Shown here one piece after another: positions 30,199 through 39,372 of a stretch of DNA of 64,000 nt. Position 1 is the stretch's first letter. Each line of letters begins with the position of its first letter. The notes under the pieces are model-generated. The model ran no database searches. It had not been told where the DNA came from and saw nothing but the letters and a program-made list of their open reading frames with translations. A program made the position numbers and the translations under genes. This DNA comes from Cupriavidus sp. AU9028 (GTDB lineage: Bacteria; Pseudomonadota; Gammaproteobacteria; Burkholderiales; Burkholderiaceae): the NCBI RefSeq assembly GCF_019795295.1, contig NZ_JAIMCG010000003.1:248001-312000 (forward strand), written 5' to 3'.

Positions 30199-31875
30199 GT
30201 GTGGAGTCAAGTCTACGACCCGCTCGGCAGCATGCTGCTGTCCACGCTCGCCGCTGGCGTGCCCGTGGCCGTGCTGCTCGGTGCGCTGGCGTTCTTTCAT
30301 TTGCAGGCCCATGTGGCCGCCGGGCTTGCCCTGATCGTCGGTATCGTCATCGCCTCGGCGGTGTTCGGGATGCCGGCGGCCATGGCAGGCAAGGCGGCAG
30401 GATTCGGCATCGCGGCCGGGTTGTTCCCGATCGGCTGGATCGTGCTCAACATCATCTTCCTGCACCGTCTGACAACGCTTAACGGCTCCTTCAAGGTGCT
30501 GCAGGGCTCGATCGCCGGCATCACGGAGGACCGCCGTCTGCAGCTGCTGCTGGTGGCCTTCAGCTTCGGCGCCTTCTTCGAGGGCGCCGCCGGCTTCGGC
30601 ACGCCGGTGGCGGTGACCGGTGCCATCCTGATCGGCCTGGGCTTCTCGCCGCTGGCCGCCTCGGGCCTGGCGCTGATCGCCAACACCGCCCCGGTTGCCT
30701 ACGGCGCGCTGGGCTCGCCGATCATCGCGCTGTCGGCGGTGACCGGACTGGATCTGCTGGACCTGTCCGCCATGGTCGGCCGCCAGCTGCCGCTGTTCTC
30801 GGTGATCGTGCCGTTCTGGCTGATCTGGGCGTTCGCGGGCTTCCGCGGCATGCTGGAAGTCTGGCCGGCGATCCTGGTGGCGGGCGTGAGCTTCGCGATT
30901 CCGCAGTTCCTGGTGTCGAACTACCACGGGCCCTGGCTGGTGGACGTGATCGGCGCGCTGGTGTCGATGGGCTGCCTGACGCTGTTCCTCAAGGTATGGC
31001 GGCCGAAGAAGATCTGGACGACCACCAAGATCCTGGGCCGGCACGACGAGTCCAAGGTCGACGACCCCGAGGCGTTGGCGGCCGAGCAGCGCGCCAATGC
31101 CGCCTCGGTTGGCATATCGACCATCAAGGCATGGATGCCCTGGGTGATCCTGACCGTGTTCGTGTTCCTGTGGGGCATTCCGCAGGTCAAGAAGGTGCTG
31201 GACGGCATCTGGGCATGGCGGTACTCGATCCCGGGCCTGGACAAGGCCGTGATCAAGGTGCCCCCGGTGGTGCCGACCGAGGTGGCCGAAGCCGCGGTGT
31301 TCAACTTCAACGTGCTGTCGATGGCGGGCACCGGCATTCTGGTCGCCGCCATCGTCGGTGGGCTGCTGATGGGCTATACGGTGCCCAGGCTGCTGCGCGA
31401 GTACTGGAACACCATCAAGCTGGTCAAGTATTCGCTGCTGACCATCTGCGCGATGTTCGGCGTGGGCTACCTGACCCGCTATTCCGGGCTGGACGCGACG
31501 CTGGGCCTGGCCTTCGCCCACACCGGCGTGTTCTATCCGCTGTTCGGCACCATGCTCGGCTGGCTGGGCGTGGCACTGACCGGGTCCGACACCGCGTCGA
31601 ACGTGCTGTTCGGCGGGCTGCAGAAAACCACCGCCGAGCAGCTGGGCCTGTCCCCGGTGCTGATGGCCTCGGCCAACAGCTCGGGCGGGGTGATGGGCAA
31701 GATGATCGACGCACAGTCCATCGTGGTCGCATCGACCGCGACCAAGTGGTACGGGCACGAGGGCGACATCCTGCGCTATGTGTTCTTCCACTCGATCGTG
31801 CTGGCGATCCTGGTGGGCCTGTTCGTGACCCTGCAGGCCTACGTCGATCCATTTACCCGGATGGTCATCCACTGA
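30199..31875 (+). CDS. lldP: L-lactate permease
   Basis: An inner-membrane lactate/glycolate:H+ symporter of 558 residues with about 12-14 hydrophobic helices. Family segments are visible: FEGAAGFGTPVAVTGAILIGLG, NTAPVAYGALGSPI, GSDTASNVLFGGLQ and SANSSGGVMGKMIDAQSIVVA. The start is GTG at 30199 with a perfect GAGGAGG 8 nt upstream. It is monocistronic: a strong terminator follows within 30 nt. No lactate dehydrogenase gene is adjacent. Confidence 0.95.
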   Translation: MWSQVYDPLGSMLLSTLAAGVPVAVLLGALAFFHLQAHVAAGLALIVGIVIASAVFGMPAAMAGKAAGFGIAAGLFPIGWIVLNIIFLHRLTTLNGSFKVLQGSIAGITEDRRLQLLLVAFSFGAFFEGAAGFGTPVAVTGAILIGLGFSPLAASGLALIANTAPVAYGALGSPIIALSAVTGLDLLDLSAMVGRQLPLFSVIVPFWLIWAFAGFRGMLEVWPAILVAGVSFAIPQFLVSNYHGPWLVDVIGALVSMGCLTLFLKVWRPKKIWTTTKILGRHDESKVDDPEALAAEQRANAASVGISTIKAWMPWVILTVFVFLWGIPQVKKVLDGIWAWRYSIPGLDKAVIKVPPVVPTEVAEAAVFNFNVLSMAGTGILVAAIVGGLLMGYTVPRLLREYWNTIKLVKYSLLTICAMFGVGYLTRYSGLDATLGLAFAHTGVFYPLFGTMLGWLGVALTGSDTASNVLFGGLQKTTAEQLGLSPVLMASANSSGGVMGKMIDAQSIVVASTATKWYGHEGDILRYVFFHSIVLAILVGLFVTLQAYVDPFTRMVIH

Positions 31876-31904
31876 TTGCCACCGGCATCGTCACACTCCT
31901 TGCG

Positions 31905-31931
31905 CGCCCCGCTTGCCGGGGCGTTTTTTTT
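31905..31931 (+). terminator. Rho-independent terminator of lldP
   Basis: CGCCCCG (31905-31911) pairs with CGGGGCG (31917-31923) over a 5-nt loop, followed by eight T. Confidence 0.95.
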
Positions 31932-32067
31932 GACCGCGAGCGCGGCTTGTCGCACCGGTGCGACCTTATGCTCGGAACAGTGCGGCGAGGGCAGAAATCG
32001 GAAAGCGGGCCTCGAAAGGCGGCAATGCTGCTGCTAGCGTGATGGCTAGCAAGGAGGAGCCCCCGCC

Positions 32068-33180
32068 ATGTACCGACTCGCCCCCGCTCCGCTCGCCCTG
32101 GACAAGCTGCAACGGGCGTGGACGCCATGGATGACGCCCGACGCTGCCTGCCCTTACTTCGAACAGGCGCGCACCGTCTCCATCGGCCCTTATCAGGGTC
32201 GGCTGCACTATATCCGCTGCGGCACGATCAAGGACCAGACGCCCAATCAGTCCGTGCTGTCTGCGGTGTTCCGACCTCCCCATCTGCCGCCCGGCCCGGC
32301 GGGCGGCTCGGGTGCCTACTTCGTCCGCGCGGTCGCGTATGTCGAGGACAAGCGCCATCCGCTGCGCAAGCTGTTCGACCGGCTATTTCACGGTATCCGC
32401 TTCGACGGCAGCGTGCGGGTCGGCGCCCGGGATCTGGCGGCCTTCCTCGACATCGACGGCGCGGTTCGGGATTTGCGCTGGCAGGACGGCGAGGAGCAAC
32501 CGCTGGGACCGGCGCCCGACGGCGCGGACCCCGCCCCGTCTCCCTGTTGCGATGAAGCCCAGCAGGCCAACACGCTGGAGAGCCGGCTGCAGCGCCTTTC
32601 GGCAAGAGTGGACCTGCTGCGTGCCCGCGGCGATGTCAGGCAGTTGCTGGAAGACTATAGCCGCCCCTTCGACCGCGCGACCTGGCCAGATATCGAGGAA
32701 CTGCTGCCGATGCCGGAAGCGGTCGAGGCGATCTGGCGGGAACCGGCGCTGCGGCGGCGCCTGGTGGACTGCTGTCCCGACCATCATGCGCTGTACCGGC
32801 TGGCATTGACCCGGGACCCGGCGCTGGCCGATCCGAAGCCGGGATTGCGGGCGATGATGGAGGATCCCCTGCTGATGGACGGCTATGTCCTGCCGACGCT
32901 GCACATGGCGCTCGAGACGATGTCCCTTGAGGACGCGGTGCAAGCCCTCGCGCCGTTCAGAGGACTGCGCGGGCGCGGCAAGGCCCAGCTGTTCTGGGAA
33001 GATGGCGGCAAGACACCGCGCCAATGCAGGGCACTGTGGGAACTGCTGTTGAACAAGGCGTACACGGCAGACGAAAGGGCGAGCCTGGCCGTGTTTCACC
33101 CGGACCTGCCCTACCAGCGCTATATCCAGGACATGGCAGCGTTGCCCGGATGGCGGGTGAAGGAACCGGCGGCCAGCTAG
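32068..33180 (+). CDS. Hypothetical protein, 370 residues
   Basis: A clear coding frame with an AAGGAGGAG ribosome site. The product is soluble with no signal peptide or membrane helix. Residues 1-155 have a mixed pattern (YFEQARTVSIGPYQGRLHYIRCGTIKD, RLFHGIRFDGSVRVGARDLAAFLDIDG). A Pro/Asp-rich break lies near 155-175. Residues 176-370 are helical (NTLESRLQRLSARVDLLRARGDVRQLLEDY, possible coiled coil; ALRRRLVDCCPDHHALYRLAL). I recognise no domain. It sits alone between the lldP terminator and convergent parC. Confidence 0.8.
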   Translation: MYRLAPAPLALDKLQRAWTPWMTPDAACPYFEQARTVSIGPYQGRLHYIRCGTIKDQTPNQSVLSAVFRPPHLPPGPAGGSGAYFVRAVAYVEDKRHPLRKLFDRLFHGIRFDGSVRVGARDLAAFLDIDGAVRDLRWQDGEEQPLGPAPDGADPAPSPCCDEAQQANTLESRLQRLSARVDLLRARGDVRQLLEDYSRPFDRATWPDIEELLPMPEAVEAIWREPALRRRLVDCCPDHHALYRLALTRDPALADPKPGLRAMMEDPLLMDGYVLPTLHMALETMSLEDAVQALAPFRGLRGRGKAQLFWEDGGKTPRQCRALWELLLNKAYTADERASLAVFHPDLPYQRYIQDMAALPGWRVKEPAAS

Positions 33181-33235
33181 GGCCGCCGGGGGCCGTCCAG
33201 GCGGGTCGTGCGCGAAGGACGCCGGGCCAGGGGCG

Positions 33236-35560
33236 TCAGCCGTGCCGCACCGGATCGATGCGCGGCTCCTTCAGCTTCGCCTCGATCGGCTTGCCCTTGC
33301 GCGCGCGCTTGCCGACATACGGCATCAGGTTCGCGCCCGACAGCTTCTGCGACGACGGCTTGCCGCCGCGGCCCGCGCCGGACAGCACCAGTCCGGGCGC
33401 GCCCACGCCGACCGCCTGCTGCAGCGTTTCCTTCGGCTCCAGCTCCATCAGGATCACCCCGCGGCCGCCGCCGGAAAGCACCTTGATCTCATCCAGGCCC
33501 ACCAGCAGCAGCCGGCCGTTGGCCGACAGGCAGGCCGCGTGCGTCGCGTCGTCCGCCAGCGGTGCCGGCTGCAGCGGCGCGTCGCCTTCGTCCAGCGTCA
33601 GGAAGGACTTGCCGCCCTTCTGCCGGCTGGTCATGTCGGCGACCCGCGTCTGGAAGCCATTGCCGCTGCGCGTGGCGATCAGCATGCGCTGCTCCGCCGG
33701 CCCGGCGAAGGTATGCGCGATCTGCGAGCCCGACTGCAGCTCGATCAGCGTGGTCAGCGGCACGCCGTCGCCGCGGCCACCCGGCAGCCCGGCGACGGGC
33801 ACCGAATAGACCCGGCCATTGGAGCCGAACACCAGCAGCGGATCCACGGTACGGCATTCGAAGGTCGCGTAGAGCGCATCGCCTGCCTTGAAGGTGAACT
33901 GCTGCGGCTCGTGGCCATGACCCTGGCGCGTGCGCACCCAGCCCTTCTGCGAGACCACCACGGTGACCGGCTCGTCGGTGACGCGCACTTCCGCCGCGGC
34001 ACGCCGCTCCTCCTGGATCAGCGTGCGGCGCGGGTCCTTGTCGGCCGGGCTGTACTGCTTCGCATCGGTCTCAATTTCCTTGATGATGCGACGGCGCATC
34101 ATGGTCTCGGACTTGAGCAGCACGTCCAGATCGGCCCGCTCCTCGCGCAGGTCCTTCAATTCCTGCTCGATGCGGATGGCTTCGAGCCGTGCCAGCTGGC
34201 GCAGACGGATTTCGAGGATGTCCTCGGCTTGGCGTTCGCTCAGGCCGAAGGCCTGCATCAGCCCAGCCTTGGGCTCGTCGCTTTCGCGGATGATGCGGAT
34301 CACCTCGTCGATATGGACCAGCACCAGCATCCGGCCTTCGAGGATATGGATGCGGTCTTCGACCTTGCCCAGCCGGTGGCGGCTGCGCCGGGTCACCGTC
34401 TCGAAGCGGAAGGCGATCCATTCGCGCAGGATCTCGGCCAGCCCCTTCTGGCGCGGGCGGCCATCGGTGCCGATCATCACCAGGTTGATCGGCGCGCCCG
34501 TCTCCAGGCTGGTATGGGCCAGCAGCGTCTGCGCGAATTCCTGCTGGGCGATGTTCTTGCTCTTGGGCTCGAACACCAGCCGCACCGGCGCATCCTTGCC
34601 GGACTCGTCGCGCACGGTGTCGAGCACGCCCAGCATGGTCTGCTTCAATTGCAGCTGCTCGGGCGTCAGCGACTTCTTGTTGGCGCGCACCTTCGGATTG
34701 GTCAGCTCCTCGATCTCTTCGAGGATCTTCTGCGCCGAGGTGCCCGGCGGCAGCTCGGTCACCACCAGTTGCCACTGGCCGCGCGCCAGTTCCTCGATGG
34801 TCCAGCGCGCGCGGACCTTCAGGCTGCCGCGTCCGCTTTCGTAGATCTGCGCGATCTCGGCCGGCGACGAGATGATCTGGCCGCCGCCGGGATAGTCGGG
34901 CCCCGGCATATGCGCCAGCAGCTCTTCCAGCGTGATGTTGGCGTTGCGGATCATCGCCACCGTGGCGGCCGCGACTTCGCGCAGATTGTGCGGCGGGATT
35001 TCCGTCGCCATGCCGACCGCGATGCCGGACGCGCCATTGAGCAGCACGAAGGGCAGCCGCGCCGGCAGCAGCTTCGGCTCTTCCATCGAGCCGTCGTAGT
35101 TCGGCACGAAGTCGACCGTGCCCTGATCCAGCTCGTCCAGCAGCAGCTTCGAGATCGGGGTCAGCCGCGCTTCGGTATAACGCATCGCCGCCGCGCCGTC
35201 GCCGTCGCGCGAGCCGAAGTTGCCCTGGCCGTCGATCAACGGGTAGCGCAGCGAGAAGTCCTGCGCCAGCCGCACCAGCGCGTCATAGGCCGACTGGTCG
35301 CCGTGCGGATGGAATTTGCCCAGCACGTCGCCAACCACGCGCGCGGACTTGACCGGCTTGGCGTCGGCGCGCAGCCCCATCTCGTGCATCGCGTACAGGA
35401 TGCGGCGCTGCACGGGCTTCTGCCCATCGGCCACCTCCGGCAGCGCGCGGCCCTTGACCACGCTGATGGCGTAGTCGAGATAGGCGCGCTCGGCATAGTG
35501 CGCGAGCGTCAGCGAATCGGCCGGTTCGTCGGCCTGGAACGAAATATCTTGTTGGTCCAT
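33236..35560 (-). CDS. parC: DNA topoisomerase IV subunit A
   Basis: Cuts and reseals DNA to unlink daughter chromosomes. The protein has 774 residues. The breakage-reunion domain begins near residue 28, with the catalytic tyrosine Tyr128 in [11 protein letters not shown]. The quinolone-determining region reads GDQSAYDA (87-94), so the position aligned with E. coli Ser80 is Gln and that aligned with Glu84 is Asp. The C-terminal half contains degenerate beta-pinwheel blades. It starts 6 nt after the parE stop, so the two subunits are co-translated. Confidence 0.95.
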   Translation of the reverse strand: MDQQDISFQADEPADSLTLAHYAERAYLDYAISVVKGRALPEVADGQKPVQRRILYAMHEMGLRADAKPVKSARVVGDVLGKFHPHGDQSAYDALVRLAQDFSLRYPLIDGQGNFGSRDGDGAAAMRYTEARLTPISKLLLDELDQGTVDFVPNYDGSMEEPKLLPARLPFVLLNGASGIAVGMATEIPPHNLREVAAATVAMIRNANITLEELLAHMPGPDYPGGGQIISSPAEIAQIYESGRGSLKVRARWTIEELARGQWQLVVTELPPGTSAQKILEEIEELTNPKVRANKKSLTPEQLQLKQTMLGVLDTVRDESGKDAPVRLVFEPKSKNIAQQEFAQTLLAHTSLETGAPINLVMIGTDGRPRQKGLAEILREWIAFRFETVTRRSRHRLGKVEDRIHILEGRMLVLVHIDEVIRIIRESDEPKAGLMQAFGLSERQAEDILEIRLRQLARLEAIRIEQELKDLREERADLDVLLKSETMMRRRIIKEIETDAKQYSPADKDPRRTLIQEERRAAAEVRVTDEPVTVVVSQKGWVRTRQGHGHEPQQFTFKAGDALYATFECRTVDPLLVFGSNGRVYSVPVAGLPGGRGDGVPLTTLIELQSGSQIAHTFAGPAEQRMLIATRSGNGFQTRVADMTSRQKGGKSFLTLDEGDAPLQPAPLADDATHAACLSANGRLLLVGLDEIKVLSGGGRGVILMELEPKETLQQAVGVGAPGLVLSGAGRGGKPSSQKLSGANLMPYVGKRARKGKPIEAKLKEPRIDPVRHG

Positions 35561-35566
35561 GAATGA

Positions 35567-37558
35567 TCAGATATCGGCGACGACTTCGTTGCCGCGCTCT
35601 TCCAGCCAGTTGCGGCGTTGCGCGGCCTCGCCCTTGCCCATCAGCATGTTCATCACGCCGATGGTCTGCGGCAGATCGAACTCGCCCAGTGCCACCGGCA
35701 GCAGGCGGCGCGTGTCGGGATTCATCGTGGTTTCCCACAGCTGCTCGGCGCTCATCTCGCCCAGCCCCTTGAAGCGGGAAATCTGCCAGCTGCCCTCGCG
35801 CACGCCATCCTTGACGAGTTTGTCCTGGATCGCTTCGAGTTCGCCATCGTCCAGCGCGTACAGCTTCTGCGCGGGCTTCTTGCCGCGCGCCGGCGCATCG
35901 ACGCGATACAGCGGCGGACGGGCGACGTAGACGTGGCCCTTCTCGATCAGCCGCGGGAAATGGCGGAAGAACAGCGTCAGCAGCAGCACCTGAATGTGCG
36001 CGCCATCCACGTCGGCGTCCGACAGGATGCAGATCTTGCCGTAGCGCAGGTTCGACAGATCGGGCTCGTCGTCGGCGCCATGCGGATCGACCCCGATCGC
36101 CACCGCGATATCGTGCACTTCGTTGTTGGCGAACAGCCGGTCGCGCTCGGTCTCCCAGGTGTTCAGCACCTTGCCGCGCAGCGGCAGGATCGCCTGGAAT
36201 TCCTTGTCGCGGCCCATCTTGGCCGAGCCGCCGGCCGAATCCCCTTCCACCAGGAACAGCTCGTTGCGGGTAACGTCGGTCGATTCGCAGTCGGTCAGCT
36301 TGCCGGGCAGCACCGCGACACCCGAGCCCTTCTTCTTCTCGACCTTCTGCGCCGCGCGGGTGCGGGCCTGCGCCTGGCGAATCACCAGTTCGGCCAGCTT
36401 CTTGCCGTACTCGACATGGTGGTTCAGCCACAGCTCCAGCGCGGGCCGGCTGAAGGTGGACACCAGCCGCACCGCGTCGCGGCTGTTCAGCCGCTCCTTG
36501 ATCTGGCCCTGGAACTGCGGGTCCAGCACCTTGGCCGACAGCACGAAGGAGGCGCGCGCGAAGACGTCCTCGGACATCAGCTTGACGCCCTTGGGCAGCA
36601 GCGCGTGCATCTCGATGAAGCTCTTGACCGCCTGGAACAGGCCCTCGCGCAGGCCGGACTCGTGCGTGCCGCCGGCCGGGGTGGGAATCAGGTTGACATA
36701 GGACTCGCGCACCGGCGCGCCCTCGTCGGTCCATGCCACCACCCAGGACGCGCCCTCGCCGTCAGCAAAGCCTTCCTCGCCCGGATTGGCATCCGGATCG
36801 GCGAAATGCTCGCCCTCGAACATCGGGATCACCAGCTCGGCGCCGCTGCCCTGCGCCAGCGCCTCGATCAGATAGCCCTTCAGGCCCTGCTCGTATTGCC
36901 AGGTCTGCTGCTCGCCGTTCTTCTCGTGGATCAGCGTGACCTTGACGCCCGGCAGCAGCACGGCCTTGCTGCGCAGCAGCCGCTGCAGCTCGCCCAGCGG
37001 AATCGCCGACGAGTCGAAATACTTCGCATCCGGCCACACCTGCACGCGGGTGCCGTTCTTCTTCTCGCCGCGTTCCAGCTTGCGAGAGGTCAGCGGCGCG
37101 GTCACGTCGCCACCCGAGAAGGTCAGCGTCGAGAACTGGCCGTCGCGCCAGACCGATACGTCCAGGCGCGTCGACAGCGCGTTGGTCACCGAGACGCCGA
37201 CGCCGTGCAGGCCGCCCGAAAACGCGTAGGCGCCGCCCTTGCCCTTGTCGAACTTGCCGCCGGCATGCAGCCGGGTGAAGACGATCTCCACCACCGGCAC
37301 CTTCTCTTCCGGGTGGATGCCCACCGGAATGCCGCGGCCGTCATCCTCCACGCTGACGCTGCCGTCGCGATGCAGTGTCACGACGATTTCCGTACCGTGG
37401 CCGCCCAGGGCCTCGTCGGACGCGTTGTCGATCACCTCCTGCACGATGTGCAGGGGGTTGTCGGTGCGGGTGTACATGCCGGGCCGTTGCTTGACCGGCT
37501 CCAGTCCTTTCAGGACACGGATGGAGGATTCGCTGTACTGACTGGGTTTGCTCGCCAT
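35567..37558 (-). CDS. parE: DNA topoisomerase IV subunit B
   Basis: ATPase subunit of topoisomerase IV, 663 residues. The GHKL site shows EVIDNASDEALGGHG, VEDDGRGIPVGIHP and GGLHGVGVSVTNALS; the Toprim domain carries LFLVEGDSAGGSAKMGRD and DADVDGAHI. The C-terminal segment has GEMSAEQLWETTMNP and ends with a short tail. The start at 37558 (MASKPSQYSESSIRVLKGLEPV) matches the family; upstream in-frame codons are Ala/Arg-rich and unlikely. No strong ribosome site is visible. It forms an operon with parC. Confidence 0.95.
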   Translation of the reverse strand: MASKPSQYSESSIRVLKGLEPVKQRPGMYTRTDNPLHIVQEVIDNASDEALGGHGTEIVVTLHRDGSVSVEDDGRGIPVGIHPEEKVPVVEIVFTRLHAGGKFDKGKGGAYAFSGGLHGVGVSVTNALSTRLDVSVWRDGQFSTLTFSGGDVTAPLTSRKLERGEKKNGTRVQVWPDAKYFDSSAIPLGELQRLLRSKAVLLPGVKVTLIHEKNGEQQTWQYEQGLKGYLIEALAQGSGAELVIPMFEGEHFADPDANPGEEGFADGEGASWVVAWTDEGAPVRESYVNLIPTPAGGTHESGLREGLFQAVKSFIEMHALLPKGVKLMSEDVFARASFVLSAKVLDPQFQGQIKERLNSRDAVRLVSTFSRPALELWLNHHVEYGKKLAELVIRQAQARTRAAQKVEKKKGSGVAVLPGKLTDCESTDVTRNELFLVEGDSAGGSAKMGRDKEFQAILPLRGKVLNTWETERDRLFANNEVHDIAVAIGVDPHGADDEPDLSNLRYGKICILSDADVDGAHIQVLLLTLFFRHFPRLIEKGHVYVARPPLYRVDAPARGKKPAQKLYALDDGELEAIQDKLVKDGVREGSWQISRFKGLGEMSAEQLWETTMNPDTRRLLPVALGEFDLPQTIGVMNMLMGKGEAAQRRNWLEERGNEVVADI

Positions 37559-37872
37559 GGAGTCGTTGCTTGTGTGAATACTGCTGCGGTTGCCTGGGCG
37601 TGGCGGGGGCTTGTCGCGCCGTGCGCGGTGCGGCCCATCGCGGCCTGTTGCGGCCTGGCCCGCCAAGGCAGCCAGCATTGTAATGGAAGGGCATGATCGT
37701 TCATGGCATGCCGCCGCCGCGGCTGCCCCCTGCCGCAGCGCGCCGGCGGCCTCCTGCACATTGCGCCGGGCGGGAGTACACTCGCCGCACCGGGCGGTGC
37801 CCCTTCGGGTGGAGACCACCCGTCGCGGCAATACAACAACAGAACAACAACAGAACAACCACCGAGCCAGAC

Positions 37873-39084
37873 ATGCAATCCAAACCCCTTTCCCTGACCA
37901 CGGTACTGGTCTGCGGCGGCCTGCTGGTCACCCTGTCGATGGGTATTCGGCATGGCTTCGGCCTGTTCAACCTGCCGATCACGCAGGCGCACGGCTGGAG
38001 CCGCGAGACCTTCGCCTTTGCGCTGGCATTGCAGAACCTGATGTGGGGCGCCAGCCAGCCCTTCGTCGGCGCGCTGGCCGACAAGTTCGGCGCGGTGCGC
38101 GTGATGCTGATCGGGGTGGCCCTGTATGTCGCCGGCCTGGTGGTGATGGCGCTGGCTTCCAGCGGTACCGCGTTCGCTTCCGGCGCCGGCGTGCTGATCG
38201 GCATCGCCCAGGCCGGCACCACCTACAGCGTGGTCTACGGCGTGGTGGGCCGCGTCGCCAGTCCTGAAAAGCGCGTCTGGGCGATGGGCATCACCGCGGC
38301 GGCCGGCTCCTTCGGCCAGTTCCTGATGATTCCCGTCGAGCAGGGCCTGATCTCGAGCCTGGGCTGGCAGAACGCCCTGTTCGTGCTGGCCGTGATGGCG
38401 TGCATGATGCTGCCGCTGGCGATCTCGCTGCGGGAACCGAAGGGCGCGGCGGTGCAGTCCGGTTTCCAGCAGACCATCGGCCAGGCCGTGCGCGAGGCAT
38501 TCTCCAACCGCAACTTCCAGCTGCTGACGCTCGGCTATTTCGTCTGCGGCTTCCAGGTGGTCTTCATCGGCGTGCACCTCGCGCCGTATTTGAAGGACCG
38601 CGGCTTTGGCGACCCTACCGTGGCGACGGTCGCGCTGGCCTTGATCGGCCTGTTCAACGTGTTCGGCACCTATGCCGCCGGCTCGCTCGGTCAGCGCATG
38701 CCCAAGCGCTATCTGCTGTCGTTCATCTACCTGAGCCGCTCGGTGGTGATCGCCGGTTATCTGCTGCTGCCGCTGAGCGCGATGAGCACCTGGGTGTTCG
38801 CCGCGCTGATGGGCGCGCTGTGGCTGTCCACCGTGCCGCTGACCAACGGCATCATCGCCCAGGTGTTCGGCGTGCAGTATCTGTCCATGCTGTCGGGCGT
38901 GGTGTTCTTCTCGCACCAGATCGGCAGCTTCCTCGGCGCATGGCTGGGCGGCTACCTGTACGACCGCACTGGCGCCTATGATGTGGTGTGGGGCATCGCC
39001 ATCGCGCTGGGTGTCATGGCCGCGCTGGTCAACCTGCCCATCCGCGAACATGCGCTGGTGCGACCGCAGCCGGTCGGTGCCTGA
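37873..39084 (+). CDS. Major facilitator superfamily transporter
   Basis: A 403-residue, 12-helix MFS carrier. The start resembles oxalate/formate or monocarboxylate-type carriers (SMGIRHGFGLFNLPI); the loop 2-3 motif is present as GALADKFGAVRVMLIG, and GIAQAGTTYSVVYGVVGRV fits helix 4. The second half includes YLKDRGFGD and LGAWLGGYLYDRTGAYDVVW. No clear Shine-Dalgarno precedes the ATG; the region just upstream is an AACAAC-rich stretch (37838-37860) that could enhance translation. The stop codon lies inside a short tandem repeat. Substrate unknown. Confidence 0.88.
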   Translation: MQSKPLSLTTVLVCGGLLVTLSMGIRHGFGLFNLPITQAHGWSRETFAFALALQNLMWGASQPFVGALADKFGAVRVMLIGVALYVAGLVVMALASSGTAFASGAGVLIGIAQAGTTYSVVYGVVGRVASPEKRVWAMGITAAAGSFGQFLMIPVEQGLISSLGWQNALFVLAVMACMMLPLAISLREPKGAAVQSGFQQTIGQAVREAFSNRNFQLLTLGYFVCGFQVVFIGVHLAPYLKDRGFGDPTVATVALALIGLFNVFGTYAAGSLGQRMPKRYLLSFIYLSRSVVIAGYLLLPLSAMSTWVFAALMGALWLSTVPLTNGIIAQVFGVQYLSMLSGVVFFSHQIGSFLGAWLGGYLYDRTGAYDVVWGIAIALGVMAALVNLPIREHALVRPQPVGA

Positions 39085-39153
39085 TGCCGGCCGCTGATGT
39101 TGGCCGCTGATGTCGGCCGCTGATGTTGGCGCTGATGTCGGCGCTGATGTCGG
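39081..39153. repeat. 12-13-bp minisatellite (CTGATGTYGGCCG), six copies
   Basis: Six imperfect units run in tandem (13, 13, 13, 12, 12 and 13 bp). The first unit contains the TGA stop of the MFS gene. The array ends about 28 nt before the start of the next small gene. Confidence 0.85.
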
Positions 39154-39180
39154 CCCCACCGCTTCGATGAGGATCGCCGC

Positions 39181-39348
39181 GTGACCACGACCGCCCGCAA
39201 CCATCCCGCCCGTCCCGCCGCCGGCCTCGCCGCGCGGGTGCTCGCGGCCATTGCCGCGGCAGCGGTGCTCGCGGCGGGCTTTCTTGCCTACCTGCAGCCG
39301 GGCTTCATGGTCGACCTGACCAATATGGTGATTGCCTGGTGCGGCTAG
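39181..39348 (+). CDS. Small membrane protein (55 residues)
   Basis: The frame starts at GTG 39181 with GAGGA about 8 nt upstream and ends with TAG. Residues 15-37 (AGLAARVLAAIAAAAVLAAGFLAY) form a single membrane helix after a short basic N-terminus. The C-terminal part LQPGFMVDLTNMVIAWCG is amphipathic. It follows the MFS gene by 96 nt. I recognise no family. Confidence 0.7.
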   Translation: MTTTARNHPARPAAGLAARVLAAIAAAAVLAAGFLAYLQPGFMVDLTNMVIAWCG

Positions 39349-39372
39349 CGCGCCGCGGCGGACGCGGCGCGC

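Noticed and set aside
30193-31872. Minus-strand frame of 559 codons
   Set aside because: Antisense of lldP, whose membrane helices and motifs are clear.
35618-37696. Plus-strand frame of 692 codons
   Set aside because: Antisense of parE.
39081-39153. CRISPR-like array
   Set aside because: Units are 12-13 bp and directly adjacent without spacers; a minisatellite.
37510-39204. Minus-strand frame of 564 codons
   Set aside because: Antisense of the MFS gene; Gln/His/Asp-rich shadow composition.
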